DNA of 64,000 nt from assembly GCF_030694085.1 (NCBI RefSeq), contig NZ_JAUXZE010000035.1, positions 651,983 through 715,982 on the forward strand, read 5' to 3'. Made by a program: the position numbers and the translations under genes. Origin of the DNA: Tabrizicola sp. Its GTDB lineage: Bacteria > Pseudomonadota > Alphaproteobacteria > Rhodobacterales > Rhodobacteraceae. Numbering within the stretch: position 1 is the stretch's first letter; each line of letters begins with the position of its first letter. Shown piece by piece: positions 17,841 to 27,178 of the stretch. The notes under the pieces are model-generated. The model saw only the letters and a list, made by a program, of their open reading frames with translations. It made no database searches and was not told where the DNA came from.

Positions 17841-19479
17841 GGGTGATCCGCCCGTCACAGAGGGTCAATGCGATCCCAAGCTCGGCGATCCGGTCGGCCG
17901 GGGTCGCCTCGATGTCCCCGCCCAACAGCACAAGGTCCGCCAGCATCCCCGGGCGGATGGTCCCTGTCCGATGCTCCATGAACCCGGCATGGGCACCGTT
18001 ACAGGTGAAGGCCTTCAGCACCTGGGTCAGCGGCAGGCGCTGATCGGGCAGGCCGGGCAAATGCGGCTGACGGGTCAGGGCGGTCTGGATGCCCAGCAGT
18101 GGGTCAACCTGCACGATGGGCCAGTCAGAGGAGAAGGCGACGACCGCGCCTGCCTGATGCAATGCGGCCCAGGCATAGGCATGGGGCGCACGGTCGGGAC
18201 CGATGCTGCGCGTGGTGGGACTTTCGCCCTGCGGAGCGTGCAGCGGCTGGACCGAGGCGATGACACCCAGTTCCGCCAACCGGGGTATGTCCGAGGGGTC
18301 GATGACCTCGATGTGTTCGATCCGGTGGCGGCTGTCACGGGCGCCATTGGCCTTGCGGGCGGCAGCATAGCCGTCCAGGGCGATGCGGACGGCGGCGTCA
18401 CCGATGGCATGGACGGCGATCTGCAGACCGCGACGGTCGATCTCGATAGCCGCCTCGGCAAAGCTTTCAGCGTCGAAGATCGGCTCGCCCCGATGGCCGG
18501 GGCGGTCGGAATAGTCCGCAAGCAGCGCCGCCGTCCCGCTTTCGATCACGCCGTCAATGAAGATCTTCACCCGGTTGCTGGCAAGCCACGGGCCGGTGAA
18601 ATCCGCCGCCATCCTGCTGGCGCGGTCCAGGTCTGAAAGCGGCATCTCGCGGGTGTAATGGAAGGGAACCGAAACGCGCGCGATCAGGTCGCCTTCCTTT
18701 TCCACGCTGCGCAGCAATTCCAGCAGGTGCCGGTTGCCGTCCATGTTGTGCATCGACGTGATGCCTTTGGATGCACAAAACCGCAGGCCGTCCTTCAGCA
18801 CCTCGACATCCTCACGCCATTCGGCAGGGGTCGGGGGCACGGGAGGCTCGATCCCCGACATTCCAAGCATCTCGCGCCCGCCGCTGGTGCGCAGGTCGAG
18901 GACCGGCAGCAGCGCGAACTTCTCGCGCAGCTCTCCGGTGGCCAGACCGTCCGCGCCCATCACGACTTCGCTGCCAATAGGCAGCGCCCGGCCATGCAGA
19001 AGACCGGCGGCGGTCAGGGCGGCGGTGTTGGCGAACAGCGTATGAAAATCATAGGCCATGACGGCAAGCGGCCGGTCCGGGCACATCCGGTCCAGCACGT
19101 GACGGTCAAGCGGGATACCTTGGCCGAGGATCTCGTAATCAGCACCTTGCGCGAACAGTAGCCGCTCCTGCGGCTTTGCAGCTGCAAAGGCCCTCACAGC
19201 GGCATGCATGGCGTCGAAACCGCGGACATCGGCCAGTTGCAGCAGCGTCCGGCCATAGGCGCCGGAAAAGAGATGCAGATGGGATTCCACGAAACCGGGA
19301 AGCAGCGTCGCACCCTCAGCGTCGATTATCCGGGTCTCCTGCCCCGCCAGCGCCCGAATGTCCGACGTCCTGCCAACGGCCAGTATGCTGCCACCGCCGA
19401 CCGCCACTGCTTCGGCGCGCGGGGCGGCATCATCCATCGTCAGGACGGAGGCGTTCAGAATTGCCAGATCCACGCTCAT
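17830..19479 (-). CDS. Amidohydrolase family protein (YtcJ-like)
   Basis: 549 residues. The metal-dependent amidohydrolase signature SHLHLFSG follows a short beta domain, and later motifs fit the YtcJ/exoenzyme-regulatory-like subgroup: FIDGVIESGTAAL, HAIGDAAVR, RIEHIEVIDPSD and FSSDWPIV. Members hydrolyse amides, carbamates or similar bonds; no substrate is known here. No signal peptide is visible. Its ATG overlaps the TetR stop by 4 bases, so it is the first enzyme of this operon. Confidence 0.88.
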   Translation of the reverse strand: MSVDLAILNASVLTMDDAAPRAEAVAVGGGSILAVGRTSDIRALAGQETRIIDAEGATLLPGFVESHLHLFSGAYGRTLLQLADVRGFDAMHAAVRAFAAAKPQERLLFAQGADYEILGQGIPLDRHVLDRMCPDRPLAVMAYDFHTLFANTAALTAAGLLHGRALPIGSEVVMGADGLATGELREKFALLPVLDLRTSGGREMLGMSGIEPPVPPTPAEWREDVEVLKDGLRFCASKGITSMHNMDGNRHLLELLRSVEKEGDLIARVSVPFHYTREMPLSDLDRASRMAADFTGPWLASNRVKIFIDGVIESGTAALLADYSDRPGHRGEPIFDAESFAEAAIEIDRRGLQIAVHAIGDAAVRIALDGYAAARKANGARDSRHRIEHIEVIDPSDIPRLAELGVIASVQPLHAPQGESPTTRSIGPDRAPHAYAWAALHQAGAVVAFSSDWPIVQVDPLLGIQTALTRQPHLPGLPDQRLPLTQVLKAFTCNGAHAGFMEHRTGTIRPGMLADLVLLGGDIEATPADRIAELGIALTLCDGRITHEA

Positions 19480-20162
19480 CCCCGCATCTTCCGACGGGGG
19501 TGCGAGGCACAGTCATCCGTGAAAAGCATTTTCACCAGCGGCCCGAAGCGTGCATGAAGCGTGGCTTCGTGTTCGGCCAGTGTCTCCTTCTCGTCGGTGA
19601 TCAGCCGGATGAAGCACGGCATCCAGAGGTCGTGGAACACAGCCGCAAGCCAGTCCGGCGCGCAGTCTGTCCCGGCTCGTGTGGTCAGAGAAATATCAGC
19701 AAAGAAATCCGCCACCACGTCAATCAGCGCCGCCGAAACGGCAGCGTATTGCCGTGACAGCTCCGCATCAGGGTGCCGGATTGCGGCTGCCTCGGCATAG
19801 CGCCAGACCCGCTTGCCCGCGATCTCCAGCGTGCGCGAAGAGACCCGGACGAACAGCCCGGTGATCAGCCCGGCGAGGTCATCCCCTTCGCGCCAGTGCA
19901 GCGCCCGGTCGCTTTCCCGCGCTTCCATCGTGCCTTCGGTGATCATGGCGATCAGGATGCCGTCCTTCGATCCGAAGTAGTTGAAGACCGTTGGAGACGA
20001 TATCCCCGCAGCCGCCGCGATATCCGCCATCGTCGTGGCGTCGATCCCCTGCCGGGCGAACAGGTCCTTCGCCGCCGCAATGATCTCGTCGCGCCGACGG
20101 GCCTTCTTGCGGTCGCGCAGGCCGGGTTCGACGGGGGCTTCCAGTTTGGACTGGGCGGTCAT
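19476..20162 (-). CDS. TetR family transcriptional regulator
   Basis: 228 residues. The N-terminal helix-turn-helix spans about residues 15-65 (RRDEIIAAAKDLFARQG, TTMADIAAAAGISSPTVFNYFGSKDG in the usual order). The C-terminal ligand domain is diverged, as normal for the family. It is first in the minus-strand operon and divergent from the ABC transporter. A perfect 22-bp palindrome in the 92-base divergent gap is the likely operator, so it probably represses both sides until a pathway compound binds (inference). Confidence 0.9.
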   Translation of the reverse strand: MTAQSKLEAPVEPGLRDRKKARRRDEIIAAAKDLFARQGIDATTMADIAAAAGISSPTVFNYFGSKDGILIAMITEGTMEARESDRALHWREGDDLAGLITGLFVRVSSRTLEIAGKRVWRYAEAAAIRHPDAELSRQYAAVSAALIDVVADFFADISLTTRAGTDCAPDWLAAVFHDLWMPCFIRLITDEKETLAEHEATLHARFGPLVKMLFTDDCASHPRRKMRG

Positions 20163-20183
20163 GCGGGCATCCCAAAAACTTAC

Positions 20184-20222
20184 GTCAATAAAAATTTTTA
20201 TTGACTAAAATCTTTTTGTCAA
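20184..20222. promoter_or_regulatory. Overlapping palindromic operators in the TetR/ABC divergent gap
   Basis: The first site, 20184-20205, is a perfect 22-bp palindrome with half-site GTCAATAAAAA. The second, 20201-20222, has the outer arms TTGAC and GTCAA around a 12-base AT-rich core. They share TTGAC at 20201-20205. The region is strikingly AT-rich against its surroundings. It covers the likely -35 of the ABC operon. Confidence 0.85.
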
Positions 20223-20254
20223 TACGCCTAGAGTGGACCAGAGGTGATGTTCTG

Positions 20255-21316
20255 ATGCTGGATCTACGTAACCTGACCAAACGCTTCGGCAAGGGCGACA
20301 GTGCCGTGACGGCCCTGCACGAGGTGTCGTTCTCGATCACCGAGGGCGAATTCTTCACGCTTCTTGGTCCCTCGGGCTGTGGCAAGACCACCCTGCTGCG
20401 CCTGATCGCAGGGTTCGAGCCACCAACCAGCGGGGCTTTGGTGCTGGACGGCCGGGACATTGCCCATACGCCTCCGAACCGCCGTCCCGTGAATACGGTC
20501 TTCCAGAACTACGCCCTCTTCCCCCATTTGACCGTGGCCGAGAATGTCGGCTTCGCACTTGGCGCACAGGGCCGCCCAAAGGTGGAAATCGCCGAGACTG
20601 TGACCCGGATGCTTGATCTGGTGCAACTGTCACACCTCGCGCAGCGCAAGAGCGGCGAGCTGTCGGGAGGACAGCAGCAGCGTGTGGCACTGGCCCGTGC
20701 GCTGGCCCCAAAGCCGCGGATCCTGCTTCTGGACGAGCCTTTGTCGGCGCTGGACATGAAGCTGCGCAAGGAGATGCAGGTCGAACTGAAGCGGCTGCAG
20801 CAGGAAACTGGGCTGACTTTCATTTTCGTGACACACGATCAGGAAGAGGCCCTGACCATGTCCGACCGCATCGCCGTCATGGGCGGCGGTCGCATCCAGC
20901 AGATCGCCTCCCCGCGCGAGTTGTACGACCAGCCCGCCAACCGCTTCGTCGCTGGCTTCATCGGCGAGACGAACTTCCTTGCGGCGACTTGTGCCGCGGG
21001 TCGGCTGATCCTGCCGCAGGCGGCTACCACGCTGCCGGTGGCTCATGCCGACGGGCCAGTCACGCTGATGGTGCGCCCCGAACACGTCGTGCTGGCCGGG
21101 GCACAGCCGGACGCACTGACCCTGACGGCGCAGGTCGACCGGCTGGTCTATTTCGGCACAGATACCCACGTGCATCTGCACCTCGCTGATGGTTGCACCC
21201 TCGTTGCGCGGGTGCAGAACGGGCTTCGCGGCGGCCTGCCCTGCCGTCAGGGCGAAACGATTCCGGTGTCGCTACCCGGCGACGCCCTGCACCTCCTGCC
21301 GCAAGAGGCCGGCTGA
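20255..21316 (+). CDS. Polyamine-type ABC transporter ATP-binding protein
   Basis: 353 residues. Walker A is GPSGCGKTT, the signature is LSGGQQQR and Walker B is [12 protein letters not shown], followed by the H-loop [10 protein letters not shown]-terminal TOBE-like regulatory domain (about 260-350) is typical of PotA-type ATPases. It powers uptake through the two permeases that follow. I chose the ATG at 20255 ([12 protein letters not shown]); GAGGTGATG stands upstream. The family transports spermidine, putrescine or similar cations; the exact solute is unknown. Confidence 0.9.
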   Translation: MLDLRNLTKRFGKGDSAVTALHEVSFSITEGEFFTLLGPSGCGKTTLLRLIAGFEPPTSGALVLDGRDIAHTPPNRRPVNTVFQNYALFPHLTVAENVGFALGAQGRPKVEIAETVTRMLDLVQLSHLAQRKSGELSGGQQQRVALARALAPKPRILLLDEPLSALDMKLRKEMQVELKRLQQETGLTFIFVTHDQEEALTMSDRIAVMGGGRIQQIASPRELYDQPANRFVAGFIGETNFLAATCAAGRLILPQAATTLPVAHADGPVTLMVRPEHVVLAGAQPDALTLTAQVDRLVYFGTDTHVHLHLADGCTLVARVQNGLRGGLPCRQGETIPVSLPGDALHLLPQEAG

Positions 21317-22218
21317 TGGACGCCCAGGCCCAGGAAATCCGCTCGGACACCCTGCGCCGTTGGGGCCTTGCGCTGCCTGCGGTCACGATCATCACGCTGT
21401 TTTCGATCCTGCCGCTGGTCGTGGTGGTCATCTATTCCTTTCTGGCCCCCGGAGACTTCGGCGGCGTCCGCTGGCAGTTGTCGGTCGAGGGATGGTTCTC
21501 GGTCTTGTTCGAGCGGGACATTTTCGACGACACCGTCACTCTGTCGGACGCCCACCTGACGATCCTTGGCCGGTCGGTCGCGCTGTCGCTGGCGACGACG
21601 GTCATCACGCTGATCCTTGGTGTCCCGACCGCCTGGTTCATTGCAACCCGGCCTGCGCGGCAGCGGGCTTTCTGGCTGTTCCTGATTACCATCCCGTTCT
21701 GGACCAACCTTCTGGTCCGCACCATTGCGGTGCAGGAAATGATCCGGTCCGAGGGCGTCTTCAACAACCTCTTTCTGTCTGTCGGTCTGATCGATGCGCC
21801 GATCCAGATGATGTTCACCAACTTCGCGGTGCTGGTCGGCATGGCCTATGTCTTCCTGCCGCTGATGGTCCTGCCGGTCTATGCCGCGATCGAGAAGTTC
21901 GACTTCCGCCTCGCCGAAGCCAGCTATGACCTTTACGCATCCCGCCTCTACTGCTTGCGCAAGGTGATCCTGCCGCTGGTCCGTCCGGGGATCATCGCCG
22001 GGTCGATCCTGGTCTTCGTCCCGTCACTTGGCGCCTATGTCACCCCCCGGATCATGGGTGGCGGCAAGTCGATGATGCTGGGCAACCTGATCGAGATGCA
22101 GTTCGGCCAGGGCCGGAACTGGCCGTTGGGGGCCGCCCTGTCGCTGACCCTGACCGCCTTGGTTCTGGTGGCCCTGGTTTGGTACACGCGCCTGACTGCG
22201 GGGAAACGCCGTGGCTGA
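21316..22218 (+). CDS. Polyamine-type ABC transporter permease (PotB-like)
   Basis: 300 residues with about six membrane helices and an EAA-type loop (EASYDLYASRLYCLRKVILPLVRPG in parts). The ATG overlaps the ATPase stop (TGATG). It pairs with the next gene to form the membrane channel. The length and order are normal for PotB. Confidence 0.9.
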   Translation: MDAQAQEIRSDTLRRWGLALPAVTIITLFSILPLVVVVIYSFLAPGDFGGVRWQLSVEGWFSVLFERDIFDDTVTLSDAHLTILGRSVALSLATTVITLILGVPTAWFIATRPARQRAFWLFLITIPFWTNLLVRTIAVQEMIRSEGVFNNLFLSVGLIDAPIQMMFTNFAVLVGMAYVFLPLMVLPVYAAIEKFDFRLAEASYDLYASRLYCLRKVILPLVRPGIIAGSILVFVPSLGAYVTPRIMGGGKSMMLGNLIEMQFGQGRNWPLGAALSLTLTALVLVALVWYTRLTAGKRRG

Positions 22219-23014
22219 CCGCGCGTTCGACACCCGCCGCCTGCCTGGTGCCGCGACGCTGGCCATCGCCTGCTTCGCCATCCTCTACCTCCCGATGGTG
22301 ATCCTGGTCGCCAACTCGTTCAACGAAGGGCGGGTCATCGGCCAGTGGGAGGGACTTTCGCTGCATTGGTACGGCAAGGCCCTGCAAAACGAAGCATTCG
22401 TGGCAGCCGCAAAGACATCGCTGATCCTTGCCACACTGGCCGCGATGATCGCCACCATCACCGCAACGATGGCAGCACTTGCCACCACCCGCACGCGCGG
22501 CTTCAAGGGTGAGGGCGCAATCCATATCACCTTGAACCAGCCGATCATGGTGCCCGAGATCGTGCTGGCCATCGCGCTGCTGATCATCATCGCACAGATC
22601 AAGCAGGCCACCGGGTACAGCGGCCTGGGATATCTGGTCATCGCCCACAGCGCCTTCTGCATCCCTTTCGCCTATATGCCGATCCGCGCCCGGCTGGAGG
22701 GGATGGACCTGACCCTGGAGACCGCCGCGGCGGACCTTTACGCCAGTCGCTTCTACGCCTTCCGAAAGGTGACGCTGCCGCTTCTGGCCCCTGCGATCCT
22801 GGCCGGGTTCATGCTGGCTTTCGTCATCTCGCTGGATGACGTGGTGATCTCGGACTTTCTCAAATCCCCCGGCCAGGACACGCTGCCCACCTACCTGTTG
22901 GGCGAGTTGAAGCGGAACCTGACCTCGGAAATCTATGCCATCTCCTCGCTTCTTCTGCTGATCAGCGTGCTGATCGTCGGGGGGTCCTGGCTGCTGACCC
23001 GAAAAAAGACCTGA
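22211..23014 (+). CDS. Polyamine-type ABC transporter permease (PotC-like)
   Basis: 267 residues, about six membrane helices and the EAA loop (ETAAADLYASRFYAFRKVTLPLL in parts). It starts at a GTG 8 bases inside the previous gene, which suggests coupled translation and equal amounts of the two permeases. It ends 15 bases before the binding-protein gene. Confidence 0.9.
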   Translation: MADRAFDTRRLPGAATLAIACFAILYLPMVILVANSFNEGRVIGQWEGLSLHWYGKALQNEAFVAAAKTSLILATLAAMIATITATMAALATTRTRGFKGEGAIHITLNQPIMVPEIVLAIALLIIIAQIKQATGYSGLGYLVIAHSAFCIPFAYMPIRARLEGMDLTLETAAADLYASRFYAFRKVTLPLLAPAILAGFMLAFVISLDDVVISDFLKSPGQDTLPTYLLGELKRNLTSEIYAISSLLLLISVLIVGGSWLLTRKKT

Positions 23015-23029
23015 CAGAGAGGACCGCCA

Positions 23030-24052
23030 ATGCAACGTCTGACCCTGACCACCGCCCTTGTGACCCTGGCCTTGCCCGCTTGGGCCGAAGGGACGTTGAA
23101 CATCTACAACTTCGGGCTCTACACGCCCCCGGACCTGATCGCGAAGTTCGAAAAGGCCTACGACGTGAGCGTCACCCTGACCGAATACGACAGCAATGAA
23201 ACCGCGATAGCCAAGATCGAGGCCGGCGGTCACGGCTTCGACATCGTCGTCCCCTCGGCTGCGGTCGTGCCGATTTACATCGAGAAGGGGTTGTTGCTGA
23301 AGTCGGACCCCAACACGATGGAAAACTTCAAGCACCTCGCCCCCGACTGGGTCGATGTCTCCTGGGACCCAGGCCGGTCCTACACCGTTCCTTACGTCTG
23401 GGGCACGACGGGCGTGATGGTCAATACCGACATCTACAAGGGCGACATCAACACCTCCGACATCTTCCTGAACCCGCCAGAGGAGTTGAAAGGCAAGATC
23501 AATGTCGTTCCCGCGATGAACGATGTGATCGACATGGCGATCTGGTCGGTCGGCGGCGAGTCCTGCACCACCGACAGGGAGGTCCTGAAGGCCGCCCGTG
23601 ACAAGCTGGTGGCGGCCAAGCCATTCTGGGCCTCGATCGACTACGCCAGCTTCGAGAAGTTCATCAACGAGGACCTGCAGGCCTCGGTTTTCTGGAGCGG
23701 GGCCGCCATGCGCATCCGGGCTGAAAATCCGGGATTTGCTTATGGCTATCCGAAAGAGGGCTTCTCGCTTTGGCAGGACAACGTTGCGATATTGGCCGAC
23801 GCGCAAAACATGGACAACGCGAAGCTGTTCCTGAACTTCATCATGGACCCGGAAAACGCCGCCTTGATCTCGACCTACACGGGTTACGGCAACTCCATCC
23901 AGGGTAGCGAGGCCTTCATGTCCGCCGACCTTCTGGCCGCGCCGGAAATGACGATCCCCGAGGCGGCAAAAGCAGTGGGCCATTTCCAGCAAACCTGCCC
24001 GCCCGAGATACAAGACCTCTACTCGCGGATCTGGACTGATCTGACCAAATAG
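23030..24052 (+). CDS. Polyamine-type ABC transporter substrate-binding protein
   Basis: 340 residues with a signal peptide (MQRLTLTTALVTLALPAWA, cleaved near residue 19). It matches the PotD/PotF class: LNIYNFGLYTPPDLIAKFEK, a TEYDSNETAIAKIEAGG segment and PYVWGTTGVMVNTD. It is periplasmic and delivers solute to the permeases. GAGAGGACCGCC precedes the ATG. It is the last gene before a convergent hairpin. Confidence 0.9.
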   Translation: MQRLTLTTALVTLALPAWAEGTLNIYNFGLYTPPDLIAKFEKAYDVSVTLTEYDSNETAIAKIEAGGHGFDIVVPSAAVVPIYIEKGLLLKSDPNTMENFKHLAPDWVDVSWDPGRSYTVPYVWGTTGVMVNTDIYKGDINTSDIFLNPPEELKGKINVVPAMNDVIDMAIWSVGGESCTTDREVLKAARDKLVAAKPFWASIDYASFEKFINEDLQASVFWSGAAMRIRAENPGFAYGYPKEGFSLWQDNVAILADAQNMDNAKLFLNFIMDPENAALISTYTGYGNSIQGSEAFMSADLLAAPEMTIPEAAKAVGHFQQTCPPEIQDLYSRIWTDLTK

Positions 24053-24117
24053 GACCCCGCTGGCGGCGGCGAAGAAGCCTGGTCAAGTGGGCCGGCTGGT
24101 CCAGGGATCGCAAGCAT

Positions 24118-24148
24118 GGCTGCAGGCAAGTGGATCCTGCCTGCAGCC
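24118..24148. terminator. Hairpin between convergent transporter operons
   Basis: Perfect 11-bp arms (GGCTGCAGGCA and TGCCTGCAGCC) with a 9-base loop lie between two convergent stop codons. No strong T-run follows on either side, so it may be a bidirectional terminator or only an RNA end protector. Confidence 0.5.
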
Positions 24149-24155
24149 GGTGTGC

Positions 24156-25217
24156 TTAATTCATCTCGCCTGCGCGGTCGACCGAGACCGCCGTTTCGGC
24201 AGATGCAACGGCTGCGGTGAAGGCATCCAGCACTTCCGGGCCGCCTTTCACGTTGGCCTTGAACCACTCGAAAACCGGCTCGACGGCGGCTTTGAAGGCC
24301 GCCTTTTCCTCGGCGGTCGGGACATAGATCTCTCCTCCTGCCGCGCGGAAATCGGCATAGGCCTGGATTTCCTTGCGCTTCGGGCTGGCGAAGGTCGCCT
24401 GCTGCAGGGCGGCGAAGCCATCGACCACGATCTGCTGCTGCTCTGGCGTCAGCGACTTGAAGCGGTCGTTGCCCATCCACCAGAAGGCGCCCATGTAGCT
24501 GTGGCCATCCAGCGTCAGGTACTTGATGCCCGCATCCGTGAACTTCATCGACATGATGTCGGTGATCCCGTTCGCCGTGCCTTCAACGACGCCGGTCTGC
24601 AGCGAGGTGAACAGCTCCGGCCACGGGATCGGCGTGGGCGAGGCGCCCAGCGTGGTCGCCAGCGTCTGCGGCAGGTCGGCGGGCACGGTCCGCATCTTCA
24701 GTCCGGCAAGGTCACCGGGCGCGGCAATGCGCTTCTTGGTGTTGGCGTAGTTCCGCCAGCCGCCGGTGTTGCCGATGGTCATCAGACGGATCTTGTCGCC
24801 GCTGTCCGCCAGGGCCATCGCCCGCAGCTTTGCGGTGAAGTCGGTGCCGGTCAGGACCTCTTCGGCCACGCGGTCATCGCTCATCAGGTAGGGCAGGTCG
24901 AGAACCTGAATATAGGGGAACAGGCCCGCCGCCCCGCCCGAGGTCGAGATGTAGACGTCGATGGTCCCGTCGGCGACACCCGCCAGGCACTCGTCGCCCT
25001 TGGCGCACAGCTGGGTGCCCATGAAGATTTCCACGCCGATCGCGCCGTTCGAGGCATTCTCGACATAGTTCTTGAACACGACGAGGCCGTCGTAATCCTC
25101 GTCCTGTTCGTTCGAATTGGCGGTGGCGCGCAGCATGATGTCCTGCGCGAAGGCTGCGCCAGCGGTGCCCGCCAGAAGCGCGGCCAGCGCGAGGGATTTC
25201 AGGGATGATTTCAACAT
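24156..25217 (-). CDS. TRAP transporter substrate-binding protein (DctP family)
   Basis: 353 residues with a signal peptide (SLKSLALAALLAGTAGAAFA, cut before QD). Typical DctP features include GDKIRLMTIGNTGGWRNYANTK, the arginine-containing AGLKMRTVPADLPQ and LGASPTPIPWPELFTSLQTGVVEG (in pieces). This periplasmic protein usually binds an organic acid. AGGAGGAACC precedes the ATG. It is the last gene of the LLM-monooxygenase operon, so its ligand is probably that pathway's substrate (inference). Confidence 0.92.
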   Translation of the reverse strand: MLKSSLKSLALAALLAGTAGAAFAQDIMLRATANSNEQDEDYDGLVVFKNYVENASNGAIGVEIFMGTQLCAKGDECLAGVADGTIDVYISTSGGAAGLFPYIQVLDLPYLMSDDRVAEEVLTGTDFTAKLRAMALADSGDKIRLMTIGNTGGWRNYANTKKRIAAPGDLAGLKMRTVPADLPQTLATTLGASPTPIPWPELFTSLQTGVVEGTANGITDIMSMKFTDAGIKYLTLDGHSYMGAFWWMGNDRFKSLTPEQQQIVVDGFAALQQATFASPKRKEIQAYADFRAAGGEIYVPTAEEKAAFKAAVEPVFEWFKANVKGGPEVLDAFTAAVASAETAVSVDRAGEMN

Positions 25218-25254
25218 GGTTCCTCCTGTTGGTTTCTTGTCGGTGTTGAAAGGG

Positions 25255-26544
25255 TCAGTCCACGAACCCCAGTAGTCGGGGCAAGGTCAGGGAAATGGCG
25301 GGGACATAGGTGATCATGAGGATCACCAGGAACTCCACCAGCAGAAACGGCATCACCGCGCGGGCGATGGTTTCCACCCGCAGGCCCGAGACGGCTGACG
25401 TGGCGAACAGGACCAGCCCCATCGGTGGCGTCAGCAGGCCCACGGTCAGGTTCACCACCATGACAACGGCGAAGTGCACCGGGTCGACGCCCAGCGAGAC
25501 GAAGATCGGCCCCAGGATCGGCCCCAGGATGATGATCGCGGGCCCGGCGTCCAGGAACATGCCGACGACGAACAGCAAGAGGTTCACAAGGAGCAGCAGC
25601 AGCAGCGGGTTTTCCGTGATGCTGAGCAGCGTGGACGCCAGCAGTTCCGGCGTATGCGCCAGTGCCGCTACGGTCTTGAACGCCATCGCCGCGCCGACCA
25701 GCAGCATGACAACAGAGCTGGTGATCCCGGCACGGGTCAGCACACCCGGAATGTCGCGCCAGGTCAGGGTCTTCAGGACGAAGATCGAGATGACGAAGCT
25801 GTATCCCACCGCGACCGCAGCCGCCTCGGTCGGGGTGAAGACGCCCGACAGGATGCCCCCCATCAGCAGAACCGGCGTCATCAGCGGCCAGAAGGCGGCC
25901 CCGGCGGCGCGGCCTGCCTCGGCCCAGCTGGCCTTCTCGCGCGCCTCGGGCAGCTTGTAGTGGTCGGCCATCAGCTTGACGGTGATCATCAGCGCGACCC
26001 CGATCAGGACGCCCGGCACGATCCCGGCCAGGAACAGCGCGGCGACGCTTTCGCCCATCACATAGGCGTAGATGATCATGATCCCCGATGGCGGGATTAT
26101 CGGCCCGATGATCGCGCTGGCGGCGGTGATCGCGGCGGCAAAGGGCTTTGGGTAGCCCTTCTTTTCCATCTGCGGGATGATGATCGACCCCAACGCCGAG
26201 ACATCTGCCACCGCCGAGCCGGAGATCCCCGCAAAGAGCATCGAGTCGACGACGTTGACCTGCGCCAACCCGCCCCGGAAATGGCCGACCATCGCCTGCG
26301 CGAAGCCGACGATCCGGGCCGAGATGCCGCCCCGGTTCATCAGCTCGCCCGCCAGCATGAAGAACGGGATCGCCATCAGCGGGAACGAGTTCATCCCCTC
26401 ATAGACGTTGCGGTACAGCAGGACGATGTCGCGTTCCTGCCCGTTCAGCCACAGAAGCAGGGCGGGCGCGGCCAGCAGGCCGAAGACCACCGGCAGGCCC
26501 AGCATCAGGAAGACCAGGAACAGGGGCAGGAAGAACGACAGCAT
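25255..26544 (-). CDS. TRAP transporter large permease (DctM family)
   Basis: 429 residues and about twelve hydrophobic segments, the full DctM length. Family motifs include SAVADVSALGSIIIPQMEKKGY and IGPIIPPSGIMIIYA (in parts), and a C-terminal NLTVGLLTPPMGLVLF. It carries the Na+-coupled transport pathway with the small subunit. It starts directly after the DctQ stop codon. Confidence 0.93.
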   Translation of the reverse strand: MLSFFLPLFLVFLMLGLPVVFGLLAAPALLLWLNGQERDIVLLYRNVYEGMNSFPLMAIPFFMLAGELMNRGGISARIVGFAQAMVGHFRGGLAQVNVVDSMLFAGISGSAVADVSALGSIIIPQMEKKGYPKPFAAAITAASAIIGPIIPPSGIMIIYAYVMGESVAALFLAGIVPGVLIGVALMITVKLMADHYKLPEAREKASWAEAGRAAGAAFWPLMTPVLLMGGILSGVFTPTEAAAVAVGYSFVISIFVLKTLTWRDIPGVLTRAGITSSVVMLLVGAAMAFKTVAALAHTPELLASTLLSITENPLLLLLLVNLLLFVVGMFLDAGPAIIILGPILGPIFVSLGVDPVHFAVVMVVNLTVGLLTPPMGLVLFATSAVSGLRVETIARAVMPFLLVEFLVILMITYVPAISLTLPRLLGFVD

Positions 26545-27141
26545 CTATTCGGCTCCCGATCCCAGCATGACGGTATCGGGAATGTCGCGCAGGCCTTCGG
26601 GACCCCGGATCAGCGCATAAAGGTTGCGCAGGGCCAGTTCCACGGCGACCAGCAGCAGAAGCGCCACGCCGACCAGAAGCGAGGCCATCATCCAGGACTT
26701 CGGCACTTTCATCCAGGTCGCAAGATCCAGGCTGACCGGCACGCGCAGAGAGTCGGTCTCGAACCGGCCGCCCAGGCCTGTCACCTCGGACCAGCCGATG
26801 CCCAGGGCGATCCAGAGGACAAGGATCGTCACTGCCATCAGGAAGACCGACAGCCCGGTCGCCACCATGCGGGGCAGCATGCGGATCACCATGTCGATGG
26901 CGACAAAACCGCCCCGGCGAAAGGCGGTCGGGGCCATCAGCCCGGTGGACCACAGCATCAGGAAGCGCGAGGCTTCTTCGGGCCAGGGCAGGGCGTTGTT
27001 CAGGACATAGCGGAAGAAGACCTGCAACAGGATCACCACGACCATCAATCCCAGGCAGGCAGCCCCGATCCAGCGGCCAAGCGCCAGCAGCGCACCGTTG
27101 ATCAGGCCCAGGCCGTTGCAGATGGCCAGAAGTGCGGTCAC
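26545..27141 (-). CDS. TRAP transporter small permease (DctQ family)
   Basis: 198 residues, four membrane helices and the family's RYVLNNALPWPEEASRFLMLW segment (in parts). I prefer the GTG at 27141 because GGAGGAGAC stands immediately upstream; longer starts would run into the flavin reductase gene. It is abutted by the large permease. Confidence 0.88.
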   Translation of the reverse strand: MTALLAICNGLGLINGALLALGRWIGAACLGLMVVVILLQVFFRYVLNNALPWPEEASRFLMLWSTGLMAPTAFRRGGFVAIDMVIRMLPRMVATGLSVFLMAVTILVLWIALGIGWSEVTGLGGRFETDSLRVPVSLDLATWMKVPKSWMMASLLVGVALLLLVAVELALRNLYALIRGPEGLRDIPDTVMLGSGAE

Positions 27142-27178
27142 GTCTCCTCCCTTCGCCCCCTCTCCCTTGGGGGGTGTT

